From Paenibacillus solanacearum (GTDB lineage Bacteria; Bacillota; Bacilli; Paenibacillales; NBRC-103111), in assembly GCF_910593845.1 (NCBI RefSeq), contig NZ_CAJVAS010000002.1, positions 385,698 to 449,697 of the forward strand: 64,000 nt of DNA. Reading direction: 5' to 3'. Below, one piece after another: positions 1 through 8,141 of the stretch (position 1 is its first letter; the number at the start of each line of letters is the position of its first letter). A model generated the notes under the pieces. It was not told the DNA's origin and ran no database searches. It worked only from the letters and a program-made list of their open reading frames with translations. The translations under genes were made by a program, and so were the position numbers.

Positions 1-1412
1 TGCTCGATAATTTTGCCGAGATTCGTCTCGCCCAGCTTGCGAAGCCCCGGATTAATGGCGCCGATCGCCTCGACCAGCGGCTCATAGCTGTCTTTGAACC
101 GCGACTTGACTTCGCCGAAGCGTTCCTCCAGATGAAATTGATCCTGCTCCTTGAGCCAGTCCTGCTGCCGCTCTTCCAGCCGGAACAGCGCATCCTCCAG
201 ACTCAGATCGAACTTCCTCATATTCTTCTGCACGGTGCCTTCCAGCAGCGTGAATTCAAGTCTGGGAAGCAGCAGCGGCATCCGCATGCCGAGCAGGTGA
301 AACGCTTCACGGGTCAGCCCCCAATAAGCGATCTCCGCCCGTCCAAGAACGGCGCCCAGCACGGGGAACAAGTAATCCTGCATCAGCGGCCGCGTCATCA
401 CGTTGTTACTCAGACGCTCCGGCGAAGATTCGGCCAGCTCGGCCAGCTGTTCGCGGGAATAGCGCCGCTCGCCTCTTCTGTCCGTGAAACCGTTCCCGTC
501 CTCCGCCGGGTAGAGCAAGATACGTTCTCCGCCGTCGTATACGAACAAGTTCGCCCCGCGGTCGTGAAGCTCCGCCTGCGGCTGGTAGCTGCCGGAGAGT
601 ATGCGCGCCTTGCCCTTCAGCAGCTCGCCGTGAATCTCGTCGCTCCGCTCGACAAGCTGGCGGAACATCGGTGCTTCCAGCCTGCGAATGTGCGGATCGT
701 CCGAATCAACGAACACGAGACCGTACGCGCCGAACAGCTTGGCCATGATGCGGGCGAAATATTCGACCAGCGTGGCCGACGCGTCCGCCATTCCGCGAAG
801 CGAAGCCATCAGCTCTGCGCGAAACTCCGTCGGCATGAGCGCCTGCTCCATGCTCGCAAGCGCTTCCTCCCACTGTTCGCGCGAAATTGCGGTCTGGCTC
901 ACAGACGTGCGCAGCCCTGTCGGGTGGTCCAGCTTCACCTTCTCTACCTTCATGTCCGATGACAGGTAATGGAAGTGATTCACTTCGTCAAAATCATGGT
1001 CTTCTCCCGCGATCCAGAACACCGGAATCACGGGACGCTGCAGCTCGCTTGACGCATGCCTTGCCGCCTGAATGAGCGTGATCGCCTTGTATACGACGAG
1101 CAGCGGGCCCGTGAACAAACTTGCCTGCTGTCCCCCGACGATACAAAGCGTACGCCGGTCCTTCAGCAGCTCCGCATGGCGGATCGTCGCCTCCGAACCG
1201 CCGATCGCGCTGTTGAACCGGATTAGCGCCTCCGACAGGGCTTCCCGATCGGCTCCGTCCGGACGCTCCTTGTCCAGCCAAGCAGCCCGCTGCTTCCAAT
1301 CGTCCGCCTTCCACGGATTGTAGTCGAACAACCCGCTCACTTGATCAAACCGGTGAATATAGTCCTCCGTCAAAGGCTGGCCGGACTTCCACTGAATCGC
1401 CTCTACTTGCAA
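1..1412 (-). CDS. bshC: BshC, putative cysteine-adding enzyme of bacillithiol synthesis (3' end outside window)
   Basis: BshC is the putative ligase that adds cysteine to glucosaminyl-malate in the last step of bacillithiol synthesis in the cytosol. About 470 residues are visible and the frame runs off the left edge; the family is about 540 residues, so the C-terminus is missing. FDYNPW (about residue 29) and a GGQQASLFTGPLL stretch (about residue 93) are typical of the family. I chose the TTG at 1412 because the run GGAGGGTGGCGGAGAG lies just before it. In Bacillus relatives bshC is followed by mraZ and the dcw cluster, which should lie beyond the left edge. A good promoter lies at 1502-1530. 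Confidence 0.9.
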   Translation of the reverse strand, partial: MQVEAIQWKSGQPLTEDYIHRFDQVSGLFDYNPWKADDWKQRAAWLDKERPDGADREALSEALIRFNSAIGGSEATIRHAELLKDRRTLCIVGGQQASLFTGPLLVVYKAITLIQAARHASSELQRPVIPVFWIAGEDHDFDEVNHFHYLSSDMKVEKVKLDHPTGLRTSVSQTAISREQWEEALASMEQALMPTEFRAELMASLRGMADASATLVEYFARIMAKLFGAYGLVFVDSDDPHIRRLEAPMFRQLVERSDEIHGELLKGKARILSGSYQPQAELHDRGANLFVYDGGERILLYPAEDGNGFTDRRGERRYSREQLAELAESSPERLSNNVMTRPLMQDYLFPVLGAVLGRAEIAYWGLTREAFHLLGMRMPLLLPRLEFTLLEGTVQKNMRKFDLSLEDALFRLEERQQDWLKEQDQFHLEERFGEVKSRFKDSYEPLVEAIGAINPGLRKLGETNLGKIIE

Positions 1413-1501
1413 AGCTCTCCGCCACCCTCCGTATGTATTGAGATGCGCCCCGGGTCAACAGCCCGAATACGCTCCATTGTCGAATAATTGAAGCTGAATC
1501 T

Positions 1502-1530
1502 ATTGTACACATGTTCCCGGTAATCGTCAA
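1502..1530 (-). promoter_or_regulatory. SigA-type promoter for bshC
   Basis: On the minus strand TTGACG (1530-1525) and TACAAT (1507-1502) are separated by exactly 17 bases, about 90 bases upstream of the bshC TTG start. This gives bshC its own promoter, separate from the opp operon, whose terminator lies just upstream. Confidence 0.6.
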
Positions 1531-1533
1531 AGT

Positions 1534-1570
1534 AAAAACAGCCCTTCGCTGCGAAACGGAGGGCTGTTTC
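1534..1570 (-). terminator. Rho-independent terminator of the opp operon
   Basis: On the minus strand AAACAGCCCT pairs with AGGGCTGTTT around a 14-base loop and is followed by TTTTTAC. It starts 8 bases after the oppF stop codon and separates the opp operon from bshC. Confidence 0.8.
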
Positions 1571-1577
1571 CTCTATA

Positions 1578-2540
1578 TTATTTGTGCAGGTGGCAAGCGA
1601 CGAAATGACCGGGCTCGACTTCCTTGAATTCAGGCATCGCCGCGGCGCATTCAGGCATTGCCATCGGACAGCGCGTACGGAACGGACAGCCGCTTGGCGG
1701 ATTGAGCGGGCTCGGAATTTCACCTTCCAGAATAATGCGCTCCCTGTTCCGCTCCACCTCCGGATCCGGAATCGGAATAGCAGACAGCAGCGACTGCGTA
1801 TACGGGTGCAGCGGCTTGGCGTACAACGCGTCCGACGTCGTCACCTCGACAAGCTTGCCGAGGTACATAACGCCGATTCGGTCGGAAATATGCTTTACCA
1901 TCGCAAGATCGTGGGCGATGAACAAGTAGGTCAGCCCCCGCTCCTTCTGCAGCTTCTTGAACAGGTTGACGACCTGCGCCTGTACGGATACGTCCAGCGC
2001 CGAAATCGGCTCGTCGGCGATAATGAACTTCGGTTCGATCGCCAGCGCCCGTGCGATGCCGATCCGCTGGCGCTGACCGCCGGAAAACTCATGCGGGAAA
2101 CGGCTTGCATGCTCTTCATTCAAGCCGACGTCGCGCAGCAGCTGGAACACGCGCTCCTTGCGCTTGCTGCCGGACAGCGTCCCATGAATGTCGATTCCCT
2201 CGGCAATAATGTTACCCACGGTCATCCGGGGATTCAGCGAAGCGTACGGATCCTGGAACACCATCTGCATGTTCCGGCGGAAATCGAGCAGCTTCTTCCC
2301 GCGTAGCTTGTGCACGTCCTCGCCGTCGAACAGCACTTCCCCGCTCGTTGATTCATACAGCCGGATGATCGTGCGTCCCGTGGTCGACTTGCCGCAGCCG
2401 GATTCCCCGACAAGGCCGAATGTCTCGCCTCGCTCGATAGCGAAGCTGATATTATCGACAGCTTTCAGCGTTTTGCCGCTGCCTAGTTGAAAATGCTTCT
2501 GTAAATTGCGTACTTCCAGCAATGGTTGTCGTTTGCTCAT
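1578..2540 (-). CDS. oppF: Oligopeptide ABC transporter ATP-binding protein OppF
   Basis: This is the second ATPase subunit of an oligopeptide/dipeptide importer, acting at the inner face of the membrane with OppD. The 320 residues show Walker [10 protein letters not shown] (about 45-53), the signature [15 protein letters not shown] (about 157) and Walker B FIIADEP. The C-terminal extension has the Cys-rich [15 protein letters not shown] segment typical of peptide-transporter ATPases, which often binds an Fe-S cluster or shapes substrate specificity. The ATG overlaps the oppD stop codon (ATGA), so translation is probably coupled; GGGAGGTG is its ribosome binding site. It is the last gene of the operon. 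Confidence 0.93.
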   Translation of the reverse strand: MSKRQPLLEVRNLQKHFQLGSGKTLKAVDNISFAIERGETFGLVGESGCGKSTTGRTIIRLYESTSGEVLFDGEDVHKLRGKKLLDFRRNMQMVFQDPYASLNPRMTVGNIIAEGIDIHGTLSGSKRKERVFQLLRDVGLNEEHASRFPHEFSGGQRQRIGIARALAIEPKFIIADEPISALDVSVQAQVVNLFKKLQKERGLTYLFIAHDLAMVKHISDRIGVMYLGKLVEVTTSDALYAKPLHPYTQSLLSAIPIPDPEVERNRERIILEGEIPSPLNPPSGCPFRTRCPMAMPECAAAMPEFKEVEPGHFVACHLHK

Positions 2541-3565
2541 CGCGCGGCACCTCCCGCTTCCACTGGACGCTCTACTTTCGGCGCGCCTTCATGCAGCAGC
2601 CAGCAAGCCGCCGAATGCGTCTCCGACAATACGGTGTGCTCCGGATCGATCTGCCCACACACGCTCATCGCATAAGGACAGCGGGCCGCGAACGCGCAGC
2701 CTTTCGGAGGAGAGAACAAATCCGGCGGCGTGCCGGGAATCGGCACCAGCTCGTTGTCCTTGTCCTGATCGAGCCGCGGAACGGAACGAAGCAGTCCCCA
2801 CGTATACGGATGCTTCGATTCGTAGAAAATTTCGTCGACCGTCCCTTGCTCCACCACTTTGCCGGCGTACATGACAATGACGCGCTGCGCCATCTCGGCC
2901 ACGACGCCGAGGTCGTGCGTAATGACGATAATGGACGCTTCCGTCTTCTCGGACAACTTCTTCATCAGCTCGATAATTTGCGCCTGAATCGTGACGTCGA
3001 GCGCCGTCGTCGGCTCGTCCGCAATGAGCAGCTTCGGGCTGCAGGCGAGCGCGATCGCAATCATGACGCGCTGGCGCATCCCGCCGGAAAATTCATGCGG
3101 ATATTGCTGCATGCGCCCTTCCGGGTTCGACATGCCGACAAGCTTCAAGATTTCGAGCGCTCGCTTGTTCGCTTCCTCGCCGCTCACCTTGTGATGCTTG
3201 ACGATACCTTCCGTAATCTGCTTGCCTACGGTCATCGTCGGATTCAAGGAAGTCATCGGATCCTGGAAGATCATCCCCATCTCGGAGCCGCGAATTTTTT
3301 CCATTTCTCTATTCGATAAACGGGTAATTTCCGTCTTCCCGTTAAATTTGATCGATCCGTTCTTGATGATGCTCGGCGGCGAAGGAATCAGTCGCATGAT
3401 CGTTTGCGCGGTTACGGATTTTCCGCAGCCGGATTCCCCTACGATCGCCAGCACTTCCCCTTTTTTCAGATCAAAGGAGACGCCCCTTACCGCCTGAACT
3501 TCTCCCGCATACGTGCGGAAAGATACTTTCAGATCGCGAACTTCCAATATATTGTTATTCATCAT
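2537..3565 (-). CDS. oppD: Oligopeptide ABC transporter ATP-binding protein OppD
   Basis: This is the first ATPase subunit of the oligopeptide importer and partners OppF. It carries Walker A GESGCGKS, signature [15 protein letters not shown], Walker B LLIADEP and the C-terminal oligopeptide-transporter extension with [16 protein letters not shown] prefer the ATG at 3565 (protein MMNNNILEV, 342 residues), which has GGGAGG nine bases upstream; the in-frame GTG at 3574 is a weaker alternative because it overlaps that ribosome binding site. Its stop codon overlaps the oppF start. OppC ends 24 bases before it in the transcript. Confidence 0.93.
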   Translation of the reverse strand: MMNNNILEVRDLKVSFRTYAGEVQAVRGVSFDLKKGEVLAIVGESGCGKSVTAQTIMRLIPSPPSIIKNGSIKFNGKTEITRLSNREMEKIRGSEMGMIFQDPMTSLNPTMTVGKQITEGIVKHHKVSGEEANKRALEILKLVGMSNPEGRMQQYPHEFSGGMRQRVMIAIALACSPKLLIADEPTTALDVTIQAQIIELMKKLSEKTEASIIVITHDLGVVAEMAQRVIVMYAGKVVEQGTVDEIFYESKHPYTWGLLRSVPRLDQDKDNELVPIPGTPPDLFSPPKGCAFAARCPYAMSVCGQIDPEHTVLSETHSAACWLLHEGAPKVERPVEAGGAAR

Positions 3566-3597
3566 GTGCAGCACCTCCCCATGAACTGATTGCTTGG

Positions 3598-4515
3598 TTA
3601 CTTGCGCATCTTCGGATCAAGCGCGTCGCGCAGACCGTCGCCAAGCAGGTTGAAGCTGAGCAAAATCCAGCTGAAGACGATCGTCGGGAAAATGACCCGG
3701 TGCGGGTACAACCGGATATTGTTGGCTCCGTCGGAAAGCAGCGAGCCCAGCGAAGCCAGCGGCACGCGAATGCCGAGACCGATAAAGCTGAGGAACGCCT
3801 CGACGAAAATCGCCGACGGTACGATAAACGTAATTTGCACGATAATCAAGCCCAGCGCGTTCGGCACGAGATGCTTCAATATAATGCGAGCTCCCCCGGC
3901 GCCGAGCGTCTTGGCGGCAAGCACGTATTCCTGTTCTTTGAGCGTCAAGATTTGACCGCGCACGAGCCGCGCCATCGGCACCCAGCCCGTAATCGCGTAA
4001 GCGATAATGATCGTTTTGAAGCCGGGACCGATAACGACGATGAGCAAAATCGAAATAAGCAAAAACGGAATGGAGTAAATGATTTCGATAATGCGCTGCA
4101 TGATGTCGTCGACCCGCCCGCCGTAGTAGGCGGAAATGCCGCCGTACAGCACGCCGAATACGAGATCGAGCGCCGCGGCGGTAATGCCGATCAGCAGTGA
4201 AATCCGGGTGCCCCACCAAACCCGCACCCACAGGTCGCGGCCGAAATCGTCCGTCCCGAACCAGTGCGCGGCCGAAGGCGGCTGATTTTTGATCGCGTAA
4301 TCCTGTGTCGCGTAGTCGAAGTGGGAAAAGATCGGCCCGAAGATTGCAAAGACGGTCAGCAAAATCAAGCTGCACAAGCCGAACATCGCGAGCTTGTTCT
4401 TCTTCAGCCTTCTCCACGCATCCTGCCAGTATGTCAGGGAAGGGCGCACAATGGACTCGCTGCCGACGGCTTCTTTGTTCATCGGCTGAAACATATCTTT
4501 GGACAATTCCATCAT
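3598..4515 (-). CDS. oppC: Oligopeptide ABC transporter permease OppC
   Basis: OppC is one of the two membrane subunits of the peptide importer. Its 305 residues have the OppC layout: an N-terminal cytoplasmic tail, a first membrane helix (LAMFGLCSLILLTVFAIFGP), a long periplasm-side loop with HWFGTDDFGRDLWVRV, and a C-terminal five-helix permease core. That core includes the EAA-type loop EYVLAAKTLGAGGARIILKH, which contacts the ATPases. The ATG has AGGAGG seven bases upstream and overlaps the oppB stop codon by four bases. C-terminal LGDGLRDALDPKMRK is typical of the family. Confidence 0.93.
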   Translation of the reverse strand: MMELSKDMFQPMNKEAVGSESIVRPSLTYWQDAWRRLKKNKLAMFGLCSLILLTVFAIFGPIFSHFDYATQDYAIKNQPPSAAHWFGTDDFGRDLWVRVWWGTRISLLIGITAAALDLVFGVLYGGISAYYGGRVDDIMQRIIEIIYSIPFLLISILLIVVIGPGFKTIIIAYAITGWVPMARLVRGQILTLKEQEYVLAAKTLGAGGARIILKHLVPNALGLIIVQITFIVPSAIFVEAFLSFIGLGIRVPLASLGSLLSDGANNIRLYPHRVIFPTIVFSWILLSFNLLGDGLRDALDPKMRK

Positions 4516-5447
4516 TTGCTGCCTCCTCTAGCCAGACGTATGCGCGGATCAACCAAGCCGTAAATGATGTCGGTAATAAACAGAACGACAACAAGGATAA
4601 AGGCATAGAAGATGGTGAGTCCGGTAATCATCGTGTAATCATTCGAATAAATCGACTGGACGAAGTGCTTGCCGAGGCCCGGCACGACAAAAATTTGCTC
4701 GACGATGAGCGTACCGGTAATCAAGTTGACGAAAACCGGTCCAAGTACGGTAATGACCGGTAAAATCGCGTTGCGAAGCGTATGCCTGACGACAATCGCG
4801 CGCTGGGACAATCCTTTGGACATGGCGGTTTTAATATAATCATGGTTCAATACGTCAAGCATCGACGTTCGCATCAGCCTCGCCAATATCGCAATCGTCC
4901 CGAAGGACAATGCAATGGCGGGCAGTACCCTGGACGAAGGCCCCGTCCACATCCCCGGCGGAAGCCAGCCTAACTTGACTCCGACAAAATACGACAAAAG
5001 CGGGCCGAGCACGAACGACGGAATCGAAATACCGGCCACAGCGGTGAACATCGCGGTAATGTCGAGCCCCTTGTTATGATTCAAAGCAGCAATAATCCCC
5101 AAGATAAGTCCGACGGCAATCGCAATACCGAGCGCCCATAATCCGAGCTCCAGCGAAGCGGGAAAGCCCTGCTTAATAATGTCGGTAACTTTCCGCGTCG
5201 GAAACGCGAAAGAAACGCCGAGATCGCCATGAATGACGTTGTTCATATACTGCAAGTACTGATCCCAAATCGGCTTATCCAGGCCGTACTGGGCGTACAA
5301 AATCTTTTTCTGCTCGATCGTCATCTTCTGCGAATCTTCGCCGAACGGATCTCCCGGCAAGTTTTTCATCAGAACGAAAGTGAACGTGACGATGAGCCAT
5401 AATGTCATGACCATATAAACCAGCCGGCGCAATAAGAAGCGAAGCAT
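4512..5447 (-). CDS. oppB: Oligopeptide ABC transporter permease OppB
   Basis: OppB is the other membrane subunit of the peptide importer. I place the start at 5447 (MLRFLLRRLVYM, 311 residues): AGGAGG stands just before it and OppB proteins begin with such a helix. The longer open frame to 5630 runs through a structured intergenic leader and is rejected. Visible features are the N-terminal helix, the conserved LPGDPF motif of the extracellular loop, the EAA-type loop DYIKTAMSKGLSQRAIVVRH and the C-terminal DIIYGLVDPRIRL. It follows oppA by about 280 bases that contain strong hairpins. Confidence 0.93.
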   Translation of the reverse strand: MLRFLLRRLVYMVMTLWLIVTFTFVLMKNLPGDPFGEDSQKMTIEQKKILYAQYGLDKPIWDQYLQYMNNVIHGDLGVSFAFPTRKVTDIIKQGFPASLELGLWALGIAIAVGLILGIIAALNHNKGLDITAMFTAVAGISIPSFVLGPLLSYFVGVKLGWLPPGMWTGPSSRVLPAIALSFGTIAILARLMRTSMLDVLNHDYIKTAMSKGLSQRAIVVRHTLRNAILPVITVLGPVFVNLITGTLIVEQIFVVPGLGKHFVQSIYSNDYTMITGLTIFYAFILVVVLFITDIIYGLVDPRIRLARGGSK

Positions 5448-5512
5448 GGCACACCTCCTGAGCTTGTTCGGTAAAACGTCAAACAGTTGCGGCGTTGCAT
5501 AAGTCGCAGGCA

Positions 5513-5565
5513 GAACTGTTTCGCAAGCATAGACTTGTAGCACGGCTATGTTTGCGAAGCAGTTC
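5513..5565 (-). repeat. Large imperfect inverted repeat (hairpin) between oppA and oppB
   Basis: Two 20-base arms, 5513-5532 and 5546-5565, are complementary at 18 of 20 positions around a 13-base loop. In the transcript this gives a very stable hairpin about 65 bases upstream of oppB. A binding-protein gene followed by a hairpin and then the permease genes is a common arrangement that lets oppA be made in excess; the hairpin may stabilise the oppA 3' end or limit read-through. No clear T-run follows, so it is not a standard terminator. Confidence 0.6.
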
Positions 5566-5597
5566 CGAACGGTTTCCTCGATTTTGAAAAAATCGGA

Positions 5598-5619
5598 GCC
5601 GTTCCATGATGGGAACGGC
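5598..5619 (-). repeat. Second hairpin in the oppA-oppB spacer
   Basis: GCCGTTCC (5598-5605) and GGAACGGC (5612-5619) form a perfect 8-bp stem with a 6-base loop. In the minus-strand transcript it is followed by TCCGATTTTTTC, so it could act as a leaky terminator after oppA. A third small hairpin (CGATTTT/AAAATCG) overlaps that T-run. Confidence 0.45.
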
Positions 5620-5643
5620 CCCCGTTGCAACTGAGCGCCGAAG

Positions 5644-5673
5644 ATTATAGCGGGCAGTTGTCAACCCTTGCAA
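5644..5673 (-). promoter_or_regulatory. Possible internal promoter ahead of oppB
   Basis: Minus strand TTGCAA (5673-5668), 18-base spacer, TATAAT (5649-5644), about 200 bases upstream of oppB and just after the oppA stop. It could drive oppBCDF apart from oppA, but the -35 is weak and the hairpins lie downstream of it. Confidence 0.3.
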
Positions 5674-5726
5674 CTGCAAGCCGATTCACGCGGCGCGCAG
5701 TAATCCGGCAAGCTGCGTATCCTGAA

Positions 5727-7388
5727 TTATTTCAGGTAAGTCCAGCGAAGCTCCCACTCTTTGGACATGGCAGGCAGAATCAAGCCTTCCACGTTCGGTT
5801 TCTTCGCATACGGTCTCGTACGGAAGTAGAGCGGGGAAATCGAAGCGTCGGACATCAGCACTTTTTCGGCATCGACCATCATCTTGGAACGCTTCGCGAG
5901 GTCAACCTCTTTCTCCGCGCCTTTCACCAGATCGTCGTACTGCTTGTTGCTGTACTGCATGTAGTTAAACGACTTATTATCGGTCACCCACATATCAAGG
6001 AACGTCATCGGGTCGTTGTAATCCGCGCCCCACAGGCCGATCAGCGCATCAAAGTTCGACTCCTGCATGTTCTTCACGCGCAGCGCGAACGGCAGCGGTT
6101 CGCCGTCAACGTCGATCCCCAGATTTTGCTTCCATTGCGCCTGGATGAACTCGATCGATTTCTTCGAAGTTTCCGTGTCGTCGGAAGTCAGCTTGAACTT
6201 CGGCAGCGAAGCCATGTTCAGCTCCTTCAAGCCTTCAGCCAGCAGTTGCTTGGCTTTGGCCGGATCATAAGTAGGCTGCGTATCGCCGGCCACTTTGCGG
6301 AATTCCTGCTTGTTGCCGTCCAGCACCGTTCCCGGAACAAGGCCAGTCGACGGAATCGAAGTGCCGCCAAGGATGACTTCGTTAAACGTTTTGCGGTCAA
6401 TCGCCATGCCGAGCGCTTGCTTGATCTTCGCATTGGCGAATGCCGGCACTTTCTTGTTTTGGAACAACACATACGCCGTAACGAATTCTTTCTTAAATAC
6501 CAGATCAGGCTTGCCTTGGTACATTTTCGGCTGATCGCCCTTAAGCTCCGTCAAATCGACCTGATTCGTCTCATACATATTGAGTGACGTGTTCGGGTCT
6601 TTCACGACGTTAACCGTTACTTTGGTCAGCTTGATGTTGGCTGCATCCCAATAATTTTCGTTTTTGACCATAACCAGCTGCTGTTCATGATCCCATTTCT
6701 CCATTTTGAACGGACCGGCGCCCATAATCTTGTCGGCATCGGCGCCGTTCTTATCCCCTTGCTTCTTCACGAAATCGGGATTTTGCGGGAAGAACAACGG
6801 CATCGCGAGCTGATCCGTAAAGAAAGCTACCGGCTTCTCCAGCGTAATTTCCAGCGTCTTGTCGTCCTTCGCCTTTACGCCGAGCTCCGCTTTCTTCGCT
6901 TCCAATTCTTCCGTCTTGGCTGTATTCAAAGCGGCGCCGCCTTTAATCCAGGCGAGCATCGTCGCATATTTCGCTTTTGTCGCAGGATCCAGCGTCCGTT
7001 GGTATGCCCAGACGAAGTCGCTGGCTTTGAGCGGCGAACCGTCAGCCCATTTCAATCCGTCGCGAAGGGTGATCGTATAGACGAGCCCATCGGCCGAAAC
7101 TTTCGGAAGCTCCTTAGCCAGTGCAGGCTGCGGCTTTCCGTCAGCGTCCAAACGGTACAAACCTTCGTTAACGGCGTTCAAAATAGTGAAAGACGGGTTC
7201 GTCGTCGCGATCGAACTGTCGATCGCAGGCGGCTCAGCCGACAAGTTGATCCGCAGCTCCTGCGCTGGAGCTTTCGTCTCTCCGGCAGCTCCCCCTGCAT
7301 CTTTCTTGCCGCTATCCGCGCATCCGGTAGCCACAGCTCCGAGCATGGCCGTTACCGTAGCGTAAACCAGAAGCTTTTGAAACTTCAT
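5727..7388 (-). CDS. oppA: Oligopeptide-binding lipoprotein OppA
   Basis: This is the extracellular solute-binding protein (family 5) that delivers peptides to OppBCDF. Its 553 residues start with a lipoprotein signal peptide ending in VATGC, so Cys23 would be lipidated and the protein anchored outside the membrane. The body has the family-5 pattern, for example LNAVNEGLYRLDADG, LRDGLKWADGSPLKASDFVWAYQRTLDP and ALGMAIDRKTFNEVIL. AAAGGGG lies before the ATG. It is the first gene of the operon and has its own promoter plus a cre-like box about 120 bases upstream. The peptide spectrum cannot be read from sequence. Confidence 0.93.
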   Translation of the reverse strand: MKFQKLLVYATVTAMLGAVATGCADSGKKDAGGAAGETKAPAQELRINLSAEPPAIDSSIATTNPSFTILNAVNEGLYRLDADGKPQPALAKELPKVSADGLVYTITLRDGLKWADGSPLKASDFVWAYQRTLDPATKAKYATMLAWIKGGAALNTAKTEELEAKKAELGVKAKDDKTLEITLEKPVAFFTDQLAMPLFFPQNPDFVKKQGDKNGADADKIMGAGPFKMEKWDHEQQLVMVKNENYWDAANIKLTKVTVNVVKDPNTSLNMYETNQVDLTELKGDQPKMYQGKPDLVFKKEFVTAYVLFQNKKVPAFANAKIKQALGMAIDRKTFNEVILGGTSIPSTGLVPGTVLDGNKQEFRKVAGDTQPTYDPAKAKQLLAEGLKELNMASLPKFKLTSDDTETSKKSIEFIQAQWKQNLGIDVDGEPLPFALRVKNMQESNFDALIGLWGADYNDPMTFLDMWVTDNKSFNYMQYSNKQYDDLVKGAEKEVDLAKRSKMMVDAEKVLMSDASISPLYFRTRPYAKKPNVEGLILPAMSKEWELRWTYLK

Positions 7389-7482
7389 AAATCCATCCCC
7401 TTTTTCGATTATGTAATTATATGGTAACTATATATCATGTTATTTTTAATGACATATAGGTAACACAAATAATCCATTACTG

Positions 7483-7511
7483 ATAATATAAGAATTCAGA
7501 CAAAATGTAAA
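7483..7511 (-). promoter_or_regulatory. SigA-type promoter of the opp operon
   Basis: Minus strand TTTACA (7511-7506), 17-base spacer, TATTAT (7488-7483), about 100 bases upstream of oppA in an AT-rich intergenic stretch. The cre-like box at 7517-7530 lies directly upstream of this -35. Confidence 0.5.
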
Positions 7512-7516
7512 TACAT

Positions 7517-7530
7517 TGAAACCGTTACCA
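7517..7530 (-). promoter_or_regulatory. cre-like box (CcpA-type operator) upstream of oppA
   Basis: The plus-strand bases TGAAACCGTTACCA match the catabolite-responsive-element pattern TGNAANCGNNNNCA at every fixed position. The box lies six bases upstream of the likely oppA -35, a position used by CcpA for activation in known cases, so carbon status may control peptide uptake. LacI-family operators look similar, so the regulator is inferred. Confidence 0.4.
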
Positions 7531-7629
7531 ATAAATAATTATACAACCAACGGTCAATAAAATCTAGCAACATATTTTTACAGATGTCAAAATATGCTTC
7601 CATTTTCATTCGATTATTCCAGTAATTTG

Positions 7630-7662
7630 AACAAAAAGAAAAAGAGCCTAATCCTTAGGCTC
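7630..7662 (-). terminator. Rho-independent terminator after the DUF3397 gene
   Basis: Minus strand GAGCCTAA and TTAGGCTC pair around a very short loop and are followed by TTTTTCTTTTTG. It closes the rsfA-panE-DUF3397 transcript before the opp operon. Confidence 0.8.
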
Positions 7663-7727
7663 CCATTTCTGCATGAAAATTATTCATTATCCTTAAAGAT
7701 TTCCAGACCGCACGTTTCTGCGACCTT

Positions 7728-8123
7728 CTACAACTTAAACATAAATTTTCCGATACCGACAAACAGCAGCAGTACGTAACAAGCCGTCAGCACGATAAAT
7801 CCGAATCGACTGAGCGTCCTTGCGATTTTGAGCAGATCGACGCGCCCCTTAACCCGGGTCTGAAGATTGCCGAGCATCCCTGCCGCTACGAGAAACAGCA
7901 GCACGATCGTCCAAACCAGCATGCCCGATCCGAAAATGCTGCGGCTCATGTAAGCGACCGATCCGACCAGAAACAGCGTTGTAATATCCATACTGAGATG
8001 CGTCGCTTTCCGTTTATCGCGGCTTATGCCATACGTAATGAACCAGGTGATGAAAAAGGCCACGAAAGGAGCGAGCGCTAGCGCGGTATAAAGCTTGTGA
8101 AGCCAATCAAGCAGCATATTCAT
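7728..8123 (-). CDS. DUF3397 family membrane protein
   Basis: A 131-residue protein with four predicted membrane helices: about residues 10-30 (ALAPFVAFFITWFITYGI), 45-65, 70-85 (MLVWTIVLLFLVAAGML) and 105-128. It matches DUF3397, which in Bacillales often sits between panE and bshC; the function is unknown. Here it follows panE by 18 bases, so the two are probably co-transcribed, and a terminator follows. The opp operon separates it from bshC. I infer no activity; the family call rests on size, topology and position. Confidence 0.75.
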   Translation of the reverse strand: MNMLLDWLHKLYTALALAPFVAFFITWFITYGISRDKRKATHLSMDITTLFLVGSVAYMSRSIFGSGMLVWTIVLLFLVAAGMLGNLQTRVKGRVDLLKIARTLSRFGFIVLTACYVLLLFVGIGKFMFKL

Positions 8124-8141
8124 GCATTTCCCACCGTTTCG

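Noticed and set aside
132..1323. Several plus-strand open frames opposite bshC (132-962, 688-969, 1072-1323)
   Set aside because: Antisense shadows of bshC: no ribosome binding sites, Arg/His/Gln-rich odd composition, and no family resemblance.
5448..5630. N-terminal extension of OppB to 5630
   Set aside because: It runs through the hairpins of the oppA-oppB spacer and has no ribosome binding site; AGGAGG marks the ATG at 5447.
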